Source of the DNA: Zobellia amurskyensis
Lineage (GTDB): Bacteria; Bacteroidota; Bacteroidia; Flavobacteriales; Flavobacteriaceae
Direction of reading: 5' to 3'
DNA length: 37,999 nt
Assembly (NCBI RefSeq): GCF_009725985.1
Contig: NZ_RCNR01000044.1
Location: 1-37,999 of the forward strand
Shown: piece by piece, positions 15,222 to 23,540 of the stretch
Layout of the letters: every line of letters begins with the position of its first letter
Numbering within the stretch: the first letter of the stretch is position 1
Position numbers and translations under genes: made by a program
The notes under the pieces: generated by a model
What the model saw: the letters and a program-made list of their open reading frames with translations, nothing else
What the model was told of the DNA's origin: nothing
Database searches by the model: none

Positions 15222-16217
15222 TTAAATTTTAACGACCATTTTTCCTTTGTTTTTTCCATCGAATAAATCGATAAAAGCTTGAGGGATATTTTCAAATCCT
15301 TCAACAACGGTTTCGCTATAGGTTAATTTACCTTCAGCCAACCAAGTGGATAAATGTTTCATTGCTTCAGGGAATTTTTCGCTGTAATTTGAAACAATAA
15401 ATCCTTGCATTAGTGCGCTATTTTTAACCAAAAATGGTTGTACGCTAACACTTTTAGGTAGCTCAGTGTTGTTGTATACTGAAATGGCACCGCAGATAAT
15501 CATCCTTGCAAAGTGATTGATATTGAATAATACCGCATCCGATATAGGACCACCCACGTTATCAAAATAAACATCAACTCCGTTTGGAGCAGCTTTGGCA
15601 ATTGCCGCAGTCATGTCTTCCGTAGTATTGTAATTAATGCCTTCATCAAAACCGAATTTTGATTTAAGCATATCTACTTTTTCATCGCTACCGGCAATAC
15701 CAATAACACGAAGTCCAAGTATTTTACCGATTTGGCCAACCACGCTACCTACCGCACCGGCTGCACCGGAAACTACTAGAGTTTCCCCTTTTTTAGGCTT
15801 CCCAATTTCAGTAAGTCCCAAATAGGCAGTTAAACCGGTCATTCCTAAAATTCCCAGATATGTACTTAAAGGCGCTTTTTCACCATCAACTTTGGTAAGA
15901 CCTTCTCCATTGGAAATCTGTTGAGTACTCCAATCTAACATCCCGGCAAGGTAGTCTCCTTCTTTATGCTCAGTGTGCTTAGATGCTATAACTTTTGCAA
16001 CTATACCTGAATGAACAGGTTTGTCTAACTCAAAGGGAGCTACATATGATTTGGCATCGCTCATTCTTCCTCTTAAATAAGGATCTACAGAAACATAAGT
16101 CGTTTCCAAAAGCAATTCTCCATCTTTAATTTCTAAAGGAGAATCGTTCTCTACAAATTCAAAATCAGAGACTGATGGTCTTCCTTTAGGTCTATTCTTT
16201 AATAATATAGTTTTCAT
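15222..16217 (-). CDS. curA: NADP-dependent MDR oxidoreductase, enone/curcumin reductase type
   Basis: This 331-aa zinc-free medium-chain reductase carries SVDPYLRGRM near 48-57, the nucleotide-binding GAAGAVGSVVGQIGK near 151-165, the tail of the Rossmann fold FDNVGG, and HFARMIICGAIS. It belongs to the leukotriene-B4-dehydrogenase/CurA branch, which reduces the C=C bond of alpha,beta-unsaturated ketones and aldehydes using NADPH. It lies between the nitroreductase and yqhD with short gaps. The operon position suggests detoxification of reactive carbonyls. The symbol denotes the closest characterised relative, not proven orthology. Confidence 0.87.
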   Translation of the reverse strand: MKTILLKNRPKGRPSVSDFEFVENDSPLEIKDGELLLETTYVSVDPYLRGRMSDAKSYVAPFELDKPVHSGIVAKVIASKHTEHKEGDYLAGMLDWSTQQISNGEGLTKVDGEKAPLSTYLGILGMTGLTAYLGLTEIGKPKKGETLVVSGAAGAVGSVVGQIGKILGLRVIGIAGSDEKVDMLKSKFGFDEGINYNTTEDMTAAIAKAAPNGVDVYFDNVGGPISDAVLFNINHFARMIICGAISVYNNTELPKSVSVQPFLVKNSALMQGFIVSNYSEKFPEAMKHLSTWLAEGKLTYSETVVEGFENIPQAFIDLFDGKNKGKMVVKI

Positions 16218-16236
16218 AGTAATTTTCTTTTTGTAA

Positions 16237-16869
16237 TTAGTCCATTACGGTTACTAGGTCTTCAGTGCTTTTTCTCACTTTAACCAAATTTGCCAACCAA
16301 TCCTCTTCTGTTTTTCTGTAGCCAATTGGTAACAATACACAGCTACGCAAACCTTTTGCTCTTAGGCCAAGAATTTCGTCTACTGCATCTGGATCAAAAC
16401 CTTCCATTGGCGTAGAATCTACACCCTCAAAAGCGGCAGCGGTAAGGGCTTCGGCAAATGCTATGTATGCTTGTCTAGCGGCATGCTCAAAGTTTACTTG
16501 TGGGTCACGCTGTGGGTACATTCCCAATAATTGTTGTCTGTAGTTTTCCCAACCTTCGTTTTTAAAACCACGAATTTCATTGGTCAGGTCAAACATTTTA
16601 TTAATACGTTCTTCAGTATAGTTGTCCCAAGCCGCGAAAACCAATAAGTGAGAAGAATCTGTTACCACAGACTGGTTCCAAGCTACAGGCTTAATTTTTT
16701 CCTTTAATTCTTGATTGGTCACCACTATAATTTCAAAAGGCTGCAATCCGCTAGAAGTAGGGGCAAGGCGCGCAGCTTCTAAAATACGGTCCACTTTTTC
16801 CTGTGGTACGGTTTCGCCGTTCATTGCTTTAGTAGCGTATCTCCAATTTAATTTATCAAGTAATTCCAT
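16237..16869 (-). CDS. NAD(P)H-dependent nitroreductase (NfsB-like)
   Basis: This 210-aa flavoprotein of the nitroreductase superfamily binds FMN as a dimer. RYATKAMNG at 10-18 and RLAPTSSGLQPF near 34-45 are the FMN-phosphate region. The block RQAYIAFAEALTAAAFEGVDSTPMEGF and the end LPIGYRKTEEDW follow the NfsB/YfkO pattern. Such enzymes reduce nitroaromatics and quinones with two electrons. It is the first enzyme gene after tetR (28-nt gap). A homologous gene with the same order relative to an MDR gene lies at 27948. Confidence 0.92.
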   Translation of the reverse strand: MELLDKLNWRYATKAMNGETVPQEKVDRILEAARLAPTSSGLQPFEIIVVTNQELKEKIKPVAWNQSVVTDSSHLLVFAAWDNYTEERINKMFDLTNEIRGFKNEGWENYRQQLLGMYPQRDPQVNFEHAARQAYIAFAEALTAAAFEGVDSTPMEGFDPDAVDEILGLRAKGLRSCVLLPIGYRKTEEDWLANLVKVRKSTEDLVTVMD

Positions 16870-16897
16870 TTGTATGTAATATTTAAAATAATTGTGT

Positions 16898-17476
16898 TTA
16901 TATTTTTATACTGCTCCAAGCAGACTGGTATGCTTCCTCAAGGTGATCTTCATTTAATTGAAAACGTCCCCTTTTTTGTGTGATCATTAAAAAAGATAAC
17001 GGGTTGATAGCATAGGCGTATAATATATAATCCGATAGCGGCTTTATCTTACCTTCCTTTTTACCACGCTCCCACAAGTCCAACAAAGGCTGTAAATGCT
17101 TAATGCCTTCTTCTCTGCTTTGTTCGTCAATCATAGGTGTATTATCGCACTGTGCTAAAAACATAGCTTCTTCACATTCCTTTAATTTAAAATCGGCAAT
17201 ACGTTTCCATATAACTTCAAAACCTTCGGCGACTTCCATATTTGGATCGTAAGTAGCAAATGCATATTCCGTAAAAGATGCCTTCACTTCTATATAGACT
17301 TTGTTCACCAAATCCTGTTTATTCTCAAAATACAGATAAATAGTTGCAGGCGATACGTTAGCTATCTTAGCTATTTTCGACATAGGAGCTGCGTGAAAGC
17401 CACTGTTGTTTACCAACTCTATTGTGGCCTTAACCAATGCTCTTCTCTTAATTTGACTCTTTGTTAATTCTGCCAT
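16898..17476 (-). CDS. TetR/AcrR family transcriptional regulator
   Basis: This 192-aa repressor-type protein has a helix-turn-helix at about 31-51 (MSKIAKIANVSPATIYLYFENK), preceded by RRALVKATIELVNNSG. The C-terminal helical domain would bind the inducer; no family-specific ligand is evident. It is the first gene of the operon that continues with nitroreductase, enone reductase, YqhD and DJ-1. A perfect palindrome beside its own -7 box suggests autorepression and control of the whole operon. An electrophile as inducer is inference. Confidence 0.93.
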   Translation of the reverse strand: MAELTKSQIKRRALVKATIELVNNSGFHAAPMSKIAKIANVSPATIYLYFENKQDLVNKVYIEVKASFTEYAFATYDPNMEVAEGFEVIWKRIADFKLKECEEAMFLAQCDNTPMIDEQSREEGIKHLQPLLDLWERGKKEGKIKPLSDYILYAYAINPLSFLMITQKRGRFQLNEDHLEEAYQSAWSSIKI

Positions 17477-17493
17477 GATTTCTAATTCTGGTA

Positions 17494-17501
17494 CAAAGAT
17501 A
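17494..17501 (-). promoter_or_regulatory. -7 promoter box of the tetR operon
   Basis: The minus strand reads TATCTTTG, an exact TAnnTTTG match, 17 nt upstream of the tetR ATG. The predicted operator sits 8 nt further upstream, between the -7 and -33 regions. Confidence 0.6.
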
Positions 17502-17509
17502 TGTATAAA

Positions 17510-17523
17510 AATGAACGTTCATT
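17510..17523. promoter_or_regulatory. Probable TetR operator palindrome
   Basis: AATGAACGTTCATT is a perfect 14-bp palindrome between the tetR operon and the divergent GAF gene. TGAACGTTCA-type palindromes are common binding sites of TetR/AcrR proteins. It lies just upstream of the tetR -7 box, where a bound repressor would block polymerase. No second copy was noticed in the window. Confidence 0.75.
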
Positions 17524-17587
17524 CTTTTTTAACAAAGGTTTAGTTTTTCAGTTGAATCAGGTTAGGAGTAACTATGGAATACTTTAG

Positions 17588-17595
17588 TAAATTTG
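17588..17595 (+). promoter_or_regulatory. -7 promoter box of the GAF gene
   Basis: TAAATTTG exactly matches TAnnTTTG. It predicts transcription starting near 17602, that is downstream of the upstream ATG at 17574, and so supports the ATG at 17667 as the start codon. Confidence 0.5.
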
Positions 17596-17603
17596 TTTGG
17601 AAA

Positions 17604-17626
17604 GACTGCCGTATAATCAGGCAGTC
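17604..17626 (+). other. Leader hairpin of the GAF gene
   Basis: GACTGCC (17604-17610) and GGCAGTC (17620-17626) form a perfect 7-bp stem with a 9-nt loop, right at the predicted 5' end of the transcript. It may stabilise the mRNA; no riboswitch is recognised. Confidence 0.45.
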
Positions 17627-17666
17627 ATTAAGAATTACAAACCATCAATTTAGCAAACATAAAATT

Positions 17667-18143
17667 ATGAGTGATACAAAAGGATTAACTGTAGCTAGCA
17701 TTTTAGCAGAATTGGAACAACCAAATGTAGATTGGCAGCAATTATTGGAAAGTGTTATCACCAGTTTTGATTGTAGCACGGGAACACTTCATTTTTTAAA
17801 CCAAGAAACAGAATTACTACAGATACAAGCTCATAAGGGAATCCCTCCTTTTTTAATCCCAAAACTATCTACAATTCCAATAGGCAAAGGCATGGCAGGT
17901 ATAGCTGCAGAGCGTAAACAGGCCGTGGAAATGTGTAACCTACAAACAGATGATTCTGGAGTGGCCCGCCCTGCTGCCAAAGAAACTAAAGTGGAAGGTT
18001 CTATTGCCGTACCTATGTTGCTGGATGGAAAACTGTACGGAACATTAGGGATAGCTAAACCTGTACCTTATGATTTTACGGAAGAAGAGCGTAGGAACCT
18101 TCTTGAAATTGGCGAGGCTATGAGCAAGGCTTTATTGGCCTAA
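17667..18143 (+). CDS. Stand-alone GAF-domain protein
   Basis: The protein is 158 aa from the ATG at 17667; an upstream in-frame ATG at 17574 adds 31 residues that look non-coding and would span the promoter box and a hairpin. The domain is a single GAF fold: TLHFLNQETELLQIQAHKGIP, IPIGKGMAGIAAERKQAVE, EGSIAVPMLLDGKLYGTLGIA, and a final helix. It has no output domain. The free-methionine-sulfoxide-reductase Cys set is not evident, so this is probably a small-ligand sensor. It is divergent from the TetR operon, so shared control is possible. It converges on the DUF481 gene with a 10-nt gap. Confidence 0.82.
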   Translation: MSDTKGLTVASILAELEQPNVDWQQLLESVITSFDCSTGTLHFLNQETELLQIQAHKGIPPFLIPKLSTIPIGKGMAGIAAERKQAVEMCNLQTDDSGVARPAAKETKVEGSIAVPMLLDGKLYGTLGIAKPVPYDFTEEERRNLLEIGEAMSKALLA

Positions 18144-18153
18144 TTTTCTTTTT

Positions 18154-18915
18154 TTAGAGGGAAAACGTAAGTCCTAGTTTTAAGTTGGAAGAACGGTCAC
18201 TTTCGGTAGAAGTTGAAAAGCTGCTATAGGAATAATTGTACAGCGCAGAAACGCTTAGATGGCCCGTTAACGGCATTTCTGCTTTTAACTGACTTAGTAC
18301 CCGGTGGTTGGCTATATAGCGGTACAACGGTTGAAAATATATAGTTCCCGTAAAATCTAACCGCGTTTTTGGAAAAGCATATGTTGCAGATAGGTAACTA
18401 CTGTTCCTGTGGTTGTTAAACTGTTCTTCCGTGTCTTTTTGTATTTCAATCTCGTACATATAAGCATTACCAAAATAGACCTTTGCATTTTCTTCCGAAA
18501 CCAATTTTAAACGTACGCCGGCACCCACCAGGCTTCTGTTCCGAATAGAAAGTAAGGTGTTGTTCTGGTTTTGAATAAAACCTTCAAATCTAAAAAGGTC
18601 GGTTAGTTTTTGATTGTACCTTAAATGGAAAAAATAGGAGTTTTGAAAGTCTTCGTCCTTACTTCTTATGAGGTTGTAATTACCAATAAAAAAGAAGATT
18701 TTCTTTAAATCTTTGGATTTTATTTGAGTGGTAATGTTTGAGCCAATTTGAAGAATGTAAGCTCCATTGTTATCCGTATAATTAAAAAGTAAGTCGCTTT
18801 TTAAGGCAAAACGCACGGAGTCCTTCTGCATACGTTTGGATTCAATATTCACTAATTGAGCATTCGCATTGTAAAAAAAAATTAAGGTAATAGCAATGGA
18901 TAATAGTAATTTCAT
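18154..18915 (-). CDS. DUF481-like outer-membrane beta-barrel protein
   Basis: This 253-aa protein has a Sec signal peptide ending near residue 19 (YNANA-Q). The rest is a series of alternating hydrophobic/polar beta-strands with aromatic ends (FALKSDLLFNYTDNNG, FFHLRYNQKLTDLFRFEGFIQNQNN, VGAGVRLKLV, SYLSATYAFPKTRLDFTGTIYFQP), closing with LKLGLTFSL. This matches the DUF481/YdiY-type barrel. Its function is unknown; the fold and location are reasonably clear. It is monocistronic on the minus strand. Confidence 0.78.
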   Translation of the reverse strand: MKLLLSIAITLIFFYNANAQLVNIESKRMQKDSVRFALKSDLLFNYTDNNGAYILQIGSNITTQIKSKDLKKIFFFIGNYNLIRSKDEDFQNSYFFHLRYNQKLTDLFRFEGFIQNQNNTLLSIRNRSLVGAGVRLKLVSEENAKVYFGNAYMYEIEIQKDTEEQFNNHRNSSYLSATYAFPKTRLDFTGTIYFQPLYRYIANHRVLSQLKAEMPLTGHLSVSALYNYSYSSFSTSTESDRSSNLKLGLTFSL

Positions 18916-19154
18916 TCAGAAAGCGATTTTAAAACTGCAAAACTATCCAATTTCTTTTTTAAATGGAGTTTTGAGACACAGTAAACTTATTCATGTTCTT
19001 ATTTCTGAAAAAAAAGGGTATCCCTGAAAAAAATAAGAAGTAAAATTGTATTATTGAAGTAATCGGGTTATTATTCAATAATCGTTTGTTCGCCGTAACT
19101 CTTCGTGAGAACCAAGTTAGAGTAATATAAGTTTATTTTTAGAGTAAATATCAC

Positions 19155-20369
19155 ATGGAAATAGTAGGCGTTTTACAGAAAGATATAGAGGATATTCAAT
19201 CCATAAGCATAGTTCCTACCATTTTAGACGTGGTCTGTAGGGCAACGGGTATGGGCTTTGCAGCTATCGCTAGGGTTACGGAAGAAACATGGGTAACATG
19301 TGGCGTTTTAGACGCTATTCCTTTTGGGCTTTCCGTGGGTGATGAGTTAGAAATAGAGACCACTTTTTGCAAACAGGTTCGCGAAAGTGATCGCTTGGTT
19401 GTCATAGACCATGTGGATACAGATAAGGTGTATCACAATCATCCAATACCCCAACAATACGGTTTTCAAAGTTATATTTCTGTACCGATAGTTCGTAAAA
19501 ACGGAGAATTTTTTGGGACACTTTGCGCATTGGACCCAAAGCCTAACAAAGTAAACACCCCGGAAATAGTTGCTATGTTTTCTATGTTTACCGAGTTGAT
19601 AGCATTTCATTTAGATGCTATAGAAACCATGCGTAGGCAAGATACTGCATTGAAAAAGAAAGATATGGAGCTGGCTACTTATGATTTTATTTCAAGTCAT
19701 GATTTGCAGGAGCCATTGCGGAAAATCCAGATTCTTACGAGTGCCTTAGAAAAGAAGGAGGATAAGAACCTTTCCGAAAAGGGTAAGAAGTATTTTAAAT
19801 CTATAAAAAAGGCAGCTACGCGAATGCGTATTATTTTAAATGACCTTCTCACTTATTCCGAAACGGAGTTTACTCCTAAAAATTTTAAAGAGCAGGATCT
19901 AAAGGTTCTTGTTGAACGCGCAAAAATAAGACTTGAGCAACAGTTCAGAAAAAGCAACGCCACTCTAAAAGTAGATGACTTGTGTAAATTGAACATAGTG
20001 CCAATACAAATTGAACAGCTTTTTTATAACCTTTTTACGAACAGTTTAAATTTCAAAAGCGACAAAAGACCTCTTACTATTGAAGTTAGTAGTGTACAAG
20101 GTCTGGGGTCAACCTTTGATTTTCAGAACCTTGATGCTAAGGTTATGTATTGCGAAATTACGGTTAAAGACAACGGAATAGGTTTTGACCCGCAGTACAG
20201 CGAGAAAATATTTGATATTTTTCAGCGCCTGAGAACAGAGGACAGTGATAAGTCTACAGGAATAGGACTGTCTATCGTTAAGCGAATTGTTGAAAATCAT
20301 AGCGGAAAAATCAGGGCCATTGGCAAACCTGACGATTCCGCCACATTTAAAATTTATTTGCCGTCATAA
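19155..20369 (+). CDS. Soluble GAF-domain sensor histidine kinase
   Basis: The protein is 404 aa without signal peptide or membrane segment. Residues 15-155 are a GAF domain (FCKQV, YISVPIVRKNGEFFGTLCALDP). HisKA follows with FISSHDLQEPLRK (phospho-acceptor His182). HATPase_c has an N-box-like NLFTNSLNFKSDKRP, the G1 motif DNGIGFDP and the G2 motif GIGLSIVKRIVENHSG. This layout resembles bacteriophytochrome-like kinases stripped of the chromophore domains; no bilin Cys is visible. No response regulator is adjacent, so its partner is elsewhere. Transcription converges on the decarboxylase gene. Confidence 0.9.
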   Translation: MEIVGVLQKDIEDIQSISIVPTILDVVCRATGMGFAAIARVTEETWVTCGVLDAIPFGLSVGDELEIETTFCKQVRESDRLVVIDHVDTDKVYHNHPIPQQYGFQSYISVPIVRKNGEFFGTLCALDPKPNKVNTPEIVAMFSMFTELIAFHLDAIETMRRQDTALKKKDMELATYDFISSHDLQEPLRKIQILTSALEKKEDKNLSEKGKKYFKSIKKAATRMRIILNDLLTYSETEFTPKNFKEQDLKVLVERAKIRLEQQFRKSNATLKVDDLCKLNIVPIQIEQLFYNLFTNSLNFKSDKRPLTIEVSSVQGLGSTFDFQNLDAKVMYCEITVKDNGIGFDPQYSEKIFDIFQRLRTEDSDKSTGIGLSIVKRIVENHSGKIRAIGKPDDSATFKIYLPS

Positions 20370-20375
20370 GTAAAG

Positions 20376-20395
20376 CTGTTCTTAAGCAAGAACAG
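20376..20395. terminator. Hairpin between convergent kinase and decarboxylase genes
   Basis: CTGTTCTT and AAGAACAG form a perfect 8-bp stem with the loop AAGC. It overlaps the last codons of the decarboxylase gene. No T-run follows, so termination strength is doubtful. Confidence 0.5.
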
Positions 20396-21854
20396 ACGCT
20401 GTACCACGAATTGAAAATGCCAATTTTTCAATTTCATCCAACAGTTCAAGAAAATCGTTTTTTGAGGTCAGCGGGTTCATTATAGAACAGCGCAAGGTAC
20501 GTTTATTGTTTATCGTGGTCTGTACAATGTAGAATTTTCCGGAAGCTATGAGTTGTTTTCGTATTTGACCATTTAACTCGTTCAGCTCGGCGCCATTCAT
20601 ATTAGCATTAGGAATGTATCTAAAATTTACGATGTTGGATTGTGGCTCGTGTACCAGTTCAAATTCTGGTTTAGCTTGGATTAGTTGTGATAAAAGTTGA
20701 GCCGAATCATATAGCTGATCTACATTTTTCTCAAAGATATCACTACCATGGGTCTTTAGAATAAGATACACTTTTGCCGACAAAAAGGGCTTACTACATT
20801 CAAAAGTTCTTTTGGCCGAGTTGTACCATTCTTCAGTCTCAGGTGAATCCCACAAGTATTGCGCTCTTTGGGCAAACGTTCTGTAAATTTTGTTCCCCTG
20901 TTTGAACAATAGGGCAGTACTAAGAACAGGGGTCATCAACATTTTATGAAAATCGATGACTACGGAATCAGCTTTTTCCATTCCTTGGGTAAGCCTTTTA
21001 TACTTCTCGGAAAACACAACGGCACCGCCATGCGCTCCGTCTACGTGCAACCAAATGTTGTTCTCGGTGCTAAATTTTGCCAAGGCCTCCAAATCGTCAT
21101 AAGACCCTGTAGCGGTAGAGCCTGCACAACCAATGATGCAAAAAACATGAAGTCCTTTTTCTTTCGCTTTTTTCAGATAATGGGGAAGTAGATCTGTGCG
21201 TATCTTAAAATTTTCGTCTACAGGTACTTTTATAATTCCATTGTCGCCCAGTCCCAAAATTCGGGCTGCTCGGTCAATACAGTAATGGGCTTCTTCGGAA
21301 ACCAGAACCGCTAGTTTCTCATTATGGCCTTCTTCCCAAACATTTTGCGGAGCCTTATCTTTCCTGGCCGCTAACAAGGCCGTAAGGTTCGCCAAGCTTC
21401 CGCCCGAAGTCATAAGGCCGGATGCCTGCTCTCCGTAACCTATCTTTTTTGCGGTAAAATCTGTTACAACACGTTCCATAGCATTAGAGACAGGGCCCAT
21501 TTCGTATACTCCTGTGCTGTTGTTGACCAAGTCCGTTACCAAGCCAGTTAAGGCAGAAATAGGAGCGGGAACTGCTGTTTGATGTCCCATATATTTTGGA
21601 TGTTGGGTTTGTTGGGATCGGTTAAGTAGGGTTGTTAAAGTTTGTATAGGGTCTGAGTGTTGTTTAAAATCATTTTCCCAGAATTGTAGTTCATCTTCAG
21701 GAGCGTTATTGGGGTAAACTGTTTTGGTTTCCTGACTTTGAAGATTTCCCAAATGATTGGCAAGAACATCGATCAGTTCTTTTCCTATTGCCCTAAATTG
21801 TTCTGCATCGTAAACTTCAGTTAATCTTTGATTATTGGTCATAATGAATCTCAT
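20382..21854 (-). CDS. PLP-dependent group II amino-acid decarboxylase
   Basis: This 490-aa enzyme is of the aspartate/glutamate/diaminobutyrate/aromatic decarboxylase family. The PLP Lys is 304 in SVVIDFHKMLMTP, the cofactor Asp272 is in LHVDGAHGG, and the stacking His190 is in SEEAHYCIDRAARILGLG. HPKYMGHQTAVP near 85-96 matches the L-2,4-diaminobutyrate decarboxylase-like branch, but the substrate is not proven. Two in-frame ATGs (21854 and 21842) compete as start; the second gives MTNNQRLTEV. It is divergent from a LysR gene with a 102-nt gap, the usual setting for LysR control. Confidence 0.9.
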   Translation of the reverse strand: MRFIMTNNQRLTEVYDAEQFRAIGKELIDVLANHLGNLQSQETKTVYPNNAPEDELQFWENDFKQHSDPIQTLTTLLNRSQQTQHPKYMGHQTAVPAPISALTGLVTDLVNNSTGVYEMGPVSNAMERVVTDFTAKKIGYGEQASGLMTSGGSLANLTALLAARKDKAPQNVWEEGHNEKLAVLVSEEAHYCIDRAARILGLGDNGIIKVPVDENFKIRTDLLPHYLKKAKEKGLHVFCIIGCAGSTATGSYDDLEALAKFSTENNIWLHVDGAHGGAVVFSEKYKRLTQGMEKADSVVIDFHKMLMTPVLSTALLFKQGNKIYRTFAQRAQYLWDSPETEEWYNSAKRTFECSKPFLSAKVYLILKTHGSDIFEKNVDQLYDSAQLLSQLIQAKPEFELVHEPQSNIVNFRYIPNANMNGAELNELNGQIRKQLIASGKFYIVQTTINNKRTLRCSIMNPLTSKNDFLELLDEIEKLAFSIRGTASVLA

Positions 21855-21940
21855 TCAGGTTTAACATCATCCTAATTCATCACAAAGCTAGATATCTTTA
21901 CTTATAATAATAAATACTTAATTTTGATAAACTAATAACA

Positions 21941-21950
21941 AATACGTATT
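21941..21950. promoter_or_regulatory. Palindrome in the decarboxylase/LysR divergent promoter
   Basis: AATACGTATT is a perfect 10-bp palindrome located 7 nt before the LysR start codon. It might be part of a LysR site, but LysR boxes are usually T-N11-A and further upstream, so the role is tentative. Confidence 0.3.
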
Positions 21951-21956
21951 ACTGAA

Positions 21957-22841
21957 ATGGATTTACAACACATACGTAGTGCCGTACTACTTTCCAAAAA
22001 ATTAAATTTTACCAAAACGGCAGAGGCGCTGCACATTGTCCAGCCCGCTTTAAGTCGGAAAATTAAACAACTAGAAGAAGCAATTAACACCCCGTTGTTC
22101 AAGAGGAATAAGCGTAATGTGGAGTTGACCAATGCGGGGAACTATTTTATTCCCGAAATGGAAAAACTATTGCTGCAGTATGAATTCATCATTAAACGAA
22201 CCAATCAAATTCATAAGGGAGAAGTGGGAGAACTAAAAATAGGGTTCACTCATTCGGTAATGCAATCCATTTTGCCTGAAATTCTTATTAGTATTCGGGA
22301 AAATCTACCTGGTATGAAGACTATTTTAAAAGAGCTGAACAACCGGGATCAATATGTTCGTTTGCAATCTGGTGAGTTGGATATTGGTTTTGCGACCAAT
22401 CCATTAGTTCCTGTGGGTTTAAAGAGCAAAGTCCTTCATATAGATAATTACGCCGTATTGGTTCCTAAAGGATTTGATATGATTCGGCTACAAAAAGAAG
22501 GGTTCAGTACATTTGCAAAAGAGCCTTTTATATTTCCATCAAAAACAGACGGACCTAATTATGTAAACATCATAGAATCTATTTGTACCAATGCAGGTTT
22601 TATTCCAAATGTGGTTCATGAAACGGATTCGGTGAGTACAAGTATCCGTTTAATCGAGGCAGGAATGGGGGTTTCCTTGGAGCCAATTTCTTCGCTTCGG
22701 GGGTTGAATTTGCCGATTGATTTTTTCGAATTAAAGAATACGCCCCAAAAGGCACAATTAACAATGATCTGGAACCCAAAATTGGAAGTTGAGCACCCAA
22801 AATTATTTACACTTTTGCATAATACCAAGGAGCTTTTATAA
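21957..22841 (+). CDS. LysR family transcriptional regulator
   Basis: This 294-aa regulator has an N-terminal winged helix (residues 1-60; NFTKTAEALHIVQPALSRKIKQLEE). A two-lobed substrate-binding domain follows (GELKIGFTHSVMQSILPEIL, QSGELDIGFATNPLV, EAGMGVSLEPISS). The general fold matches BenM/CatM/CynR-like members, but the effector is not predictable. Divergence from the PLP decarboxylase makes that gene its likeliest target. It is followed by about 700 nt with little coding content. Confidence 0.92.
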   Translation: MDLQHIRSAVLLSKKLNFTKTAEALHIVQPALSRKIKQLEEAINTPLFKRNKRNVELTNAGNYFIPEMEKLLLQYEFIIKRTNQIHKGEVGELKIGFTHSVMQSILPEILISIRENLPGMKTILKELNNRDQYVRLQSGELDIGFATNPLVPVGLKSKVLHIDNYAVLVPKGFDMIRLQKEGFSTFAKEPFIFPSKTDGPNYVNIIESICTNAGFIPNVVHETDSVSTSIRLIEAGMGVSLEPISSLRGLNLPIDFFELKNTPQKAQLTMIWNPKLEVEHPKLFTLLHNTKELL

Positions 22842-22854
22842 GGAAAAACGCTAA

Positions 22855-23055
22855 TTATTCACTCAAACTTGTACGGTTTTTAGTAATTTTTGTGAGAAAA
22901 TATTTGCACAAACTGACGTTTTTATGCAACTTATTGCTCAAATCAATTGGTTGTGGTGTTAAATTATTGTAGGATTCCGCCATTTTGTCACAATATTTTA
23001 TATATTTCTCCTGTATATTGTTATTTCTAACTTCTTTAGCTATTTTAAACTTCAT
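22855..23055 (-). CDS. Possible small protein of 66 aa, doubtful
   Basis: This is a 66-residue basic frame with no recognised domain, rich in Lys and Asn as expected of AT-rich DNA. An ATG at 23055 follows an A-rich leader, and TAAGTTTA (close to TAnnTTTG) lies upstream on the minus strand. It may be real or chance. It stops 13 nt past the LysR gene in convergent orientation. Confidence 0.3.
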   Translation of the reverse strand: MKFKIAKEVRNNNIQEKYIKYCDKMAESYNNLTPQPIDLSNKLHKNVSLCKYFLTKITKNRTSLSE

Positions 23056-23540
23056 AATTTTTTCTAAACTTAGTATTAAAAAAGGATTTTTAAACCTGTT
23101 TTGTTACTATATCAATAAAAAGTATACCATATCTCCTCAATTTACCCTTGTAACATAGCATAGCATACCGAAAAATCTCAGGAAAAACCTCTATTTATAC
23201 ATGAAGTCCCTATAATTATACTTAATTTAATAGTAGAATTTAGCGGTATTTTACTGTTAAAAATAAATCAGTGTAAATGATTTAAGAGTATAATTCATAG
23301 AAATAGAATTAGAAAAGTGGCGGACACATATCAAAATTTAAAATCAATTTTATTTGAGAAAAGGTAAGGTTTATTATTTATGGATTATAGTTAAAGAACT
23401 CTCATTACAAGATTTTGAAGAATTATTTAAAAACTTAATTGAAAAATCTGGCCATATTAAATGCTGGTCCTTTTTTCAGTTTGAGTTTAGGAGTTTTGGA
23501 AATAATACTAACGGATGTCCAGTCCCCTAACAATGAAACC
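23056..23540. other. 485-nt AT-rich region without a secure gene
   Basis: It contains the first copy of the AAAACCT-N7-TACAT element (23184 onward) and a weak -7-like TCAGTTTG at 23476-23483 for the redoxin gene. An open frame without ATG runs from about 23344 to 23530; it reads protein-like in part (ELSLQDFEELFKNLIEKSG) but has no start and no recognised match. It could be a gene remnant. Confidence 0.45.
23184..23209 (+). promoter_or_regulatory. AAAACCT-N7-TACAT element, copy 1
   Basis: AAAACCT at 23184-23190, TACAT at 23198-23202, and CC after 5 nt. The first 21 nt from 23183 match 27841-27861 with one mismatch. No good -7 box stands 62 nt downstream (TATTTTAC at offset 63), and the next gene starts 330 nt away, so this copy may be weak or decayed. 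Confidence 0.55.

Noticed and set aside
17574-17666. Upstream ATG of the GAF gene
   Set aside because: The added 31 residues overlap an exact -7 box and a hairpin and do not belong to the GAF fold.
23439-23540. Longer redoxin from TTG 23439
   Set aside because: Family members start at the MAFVLSSMMELG segment; the extension has no similarity and is hydrophobic by chance.
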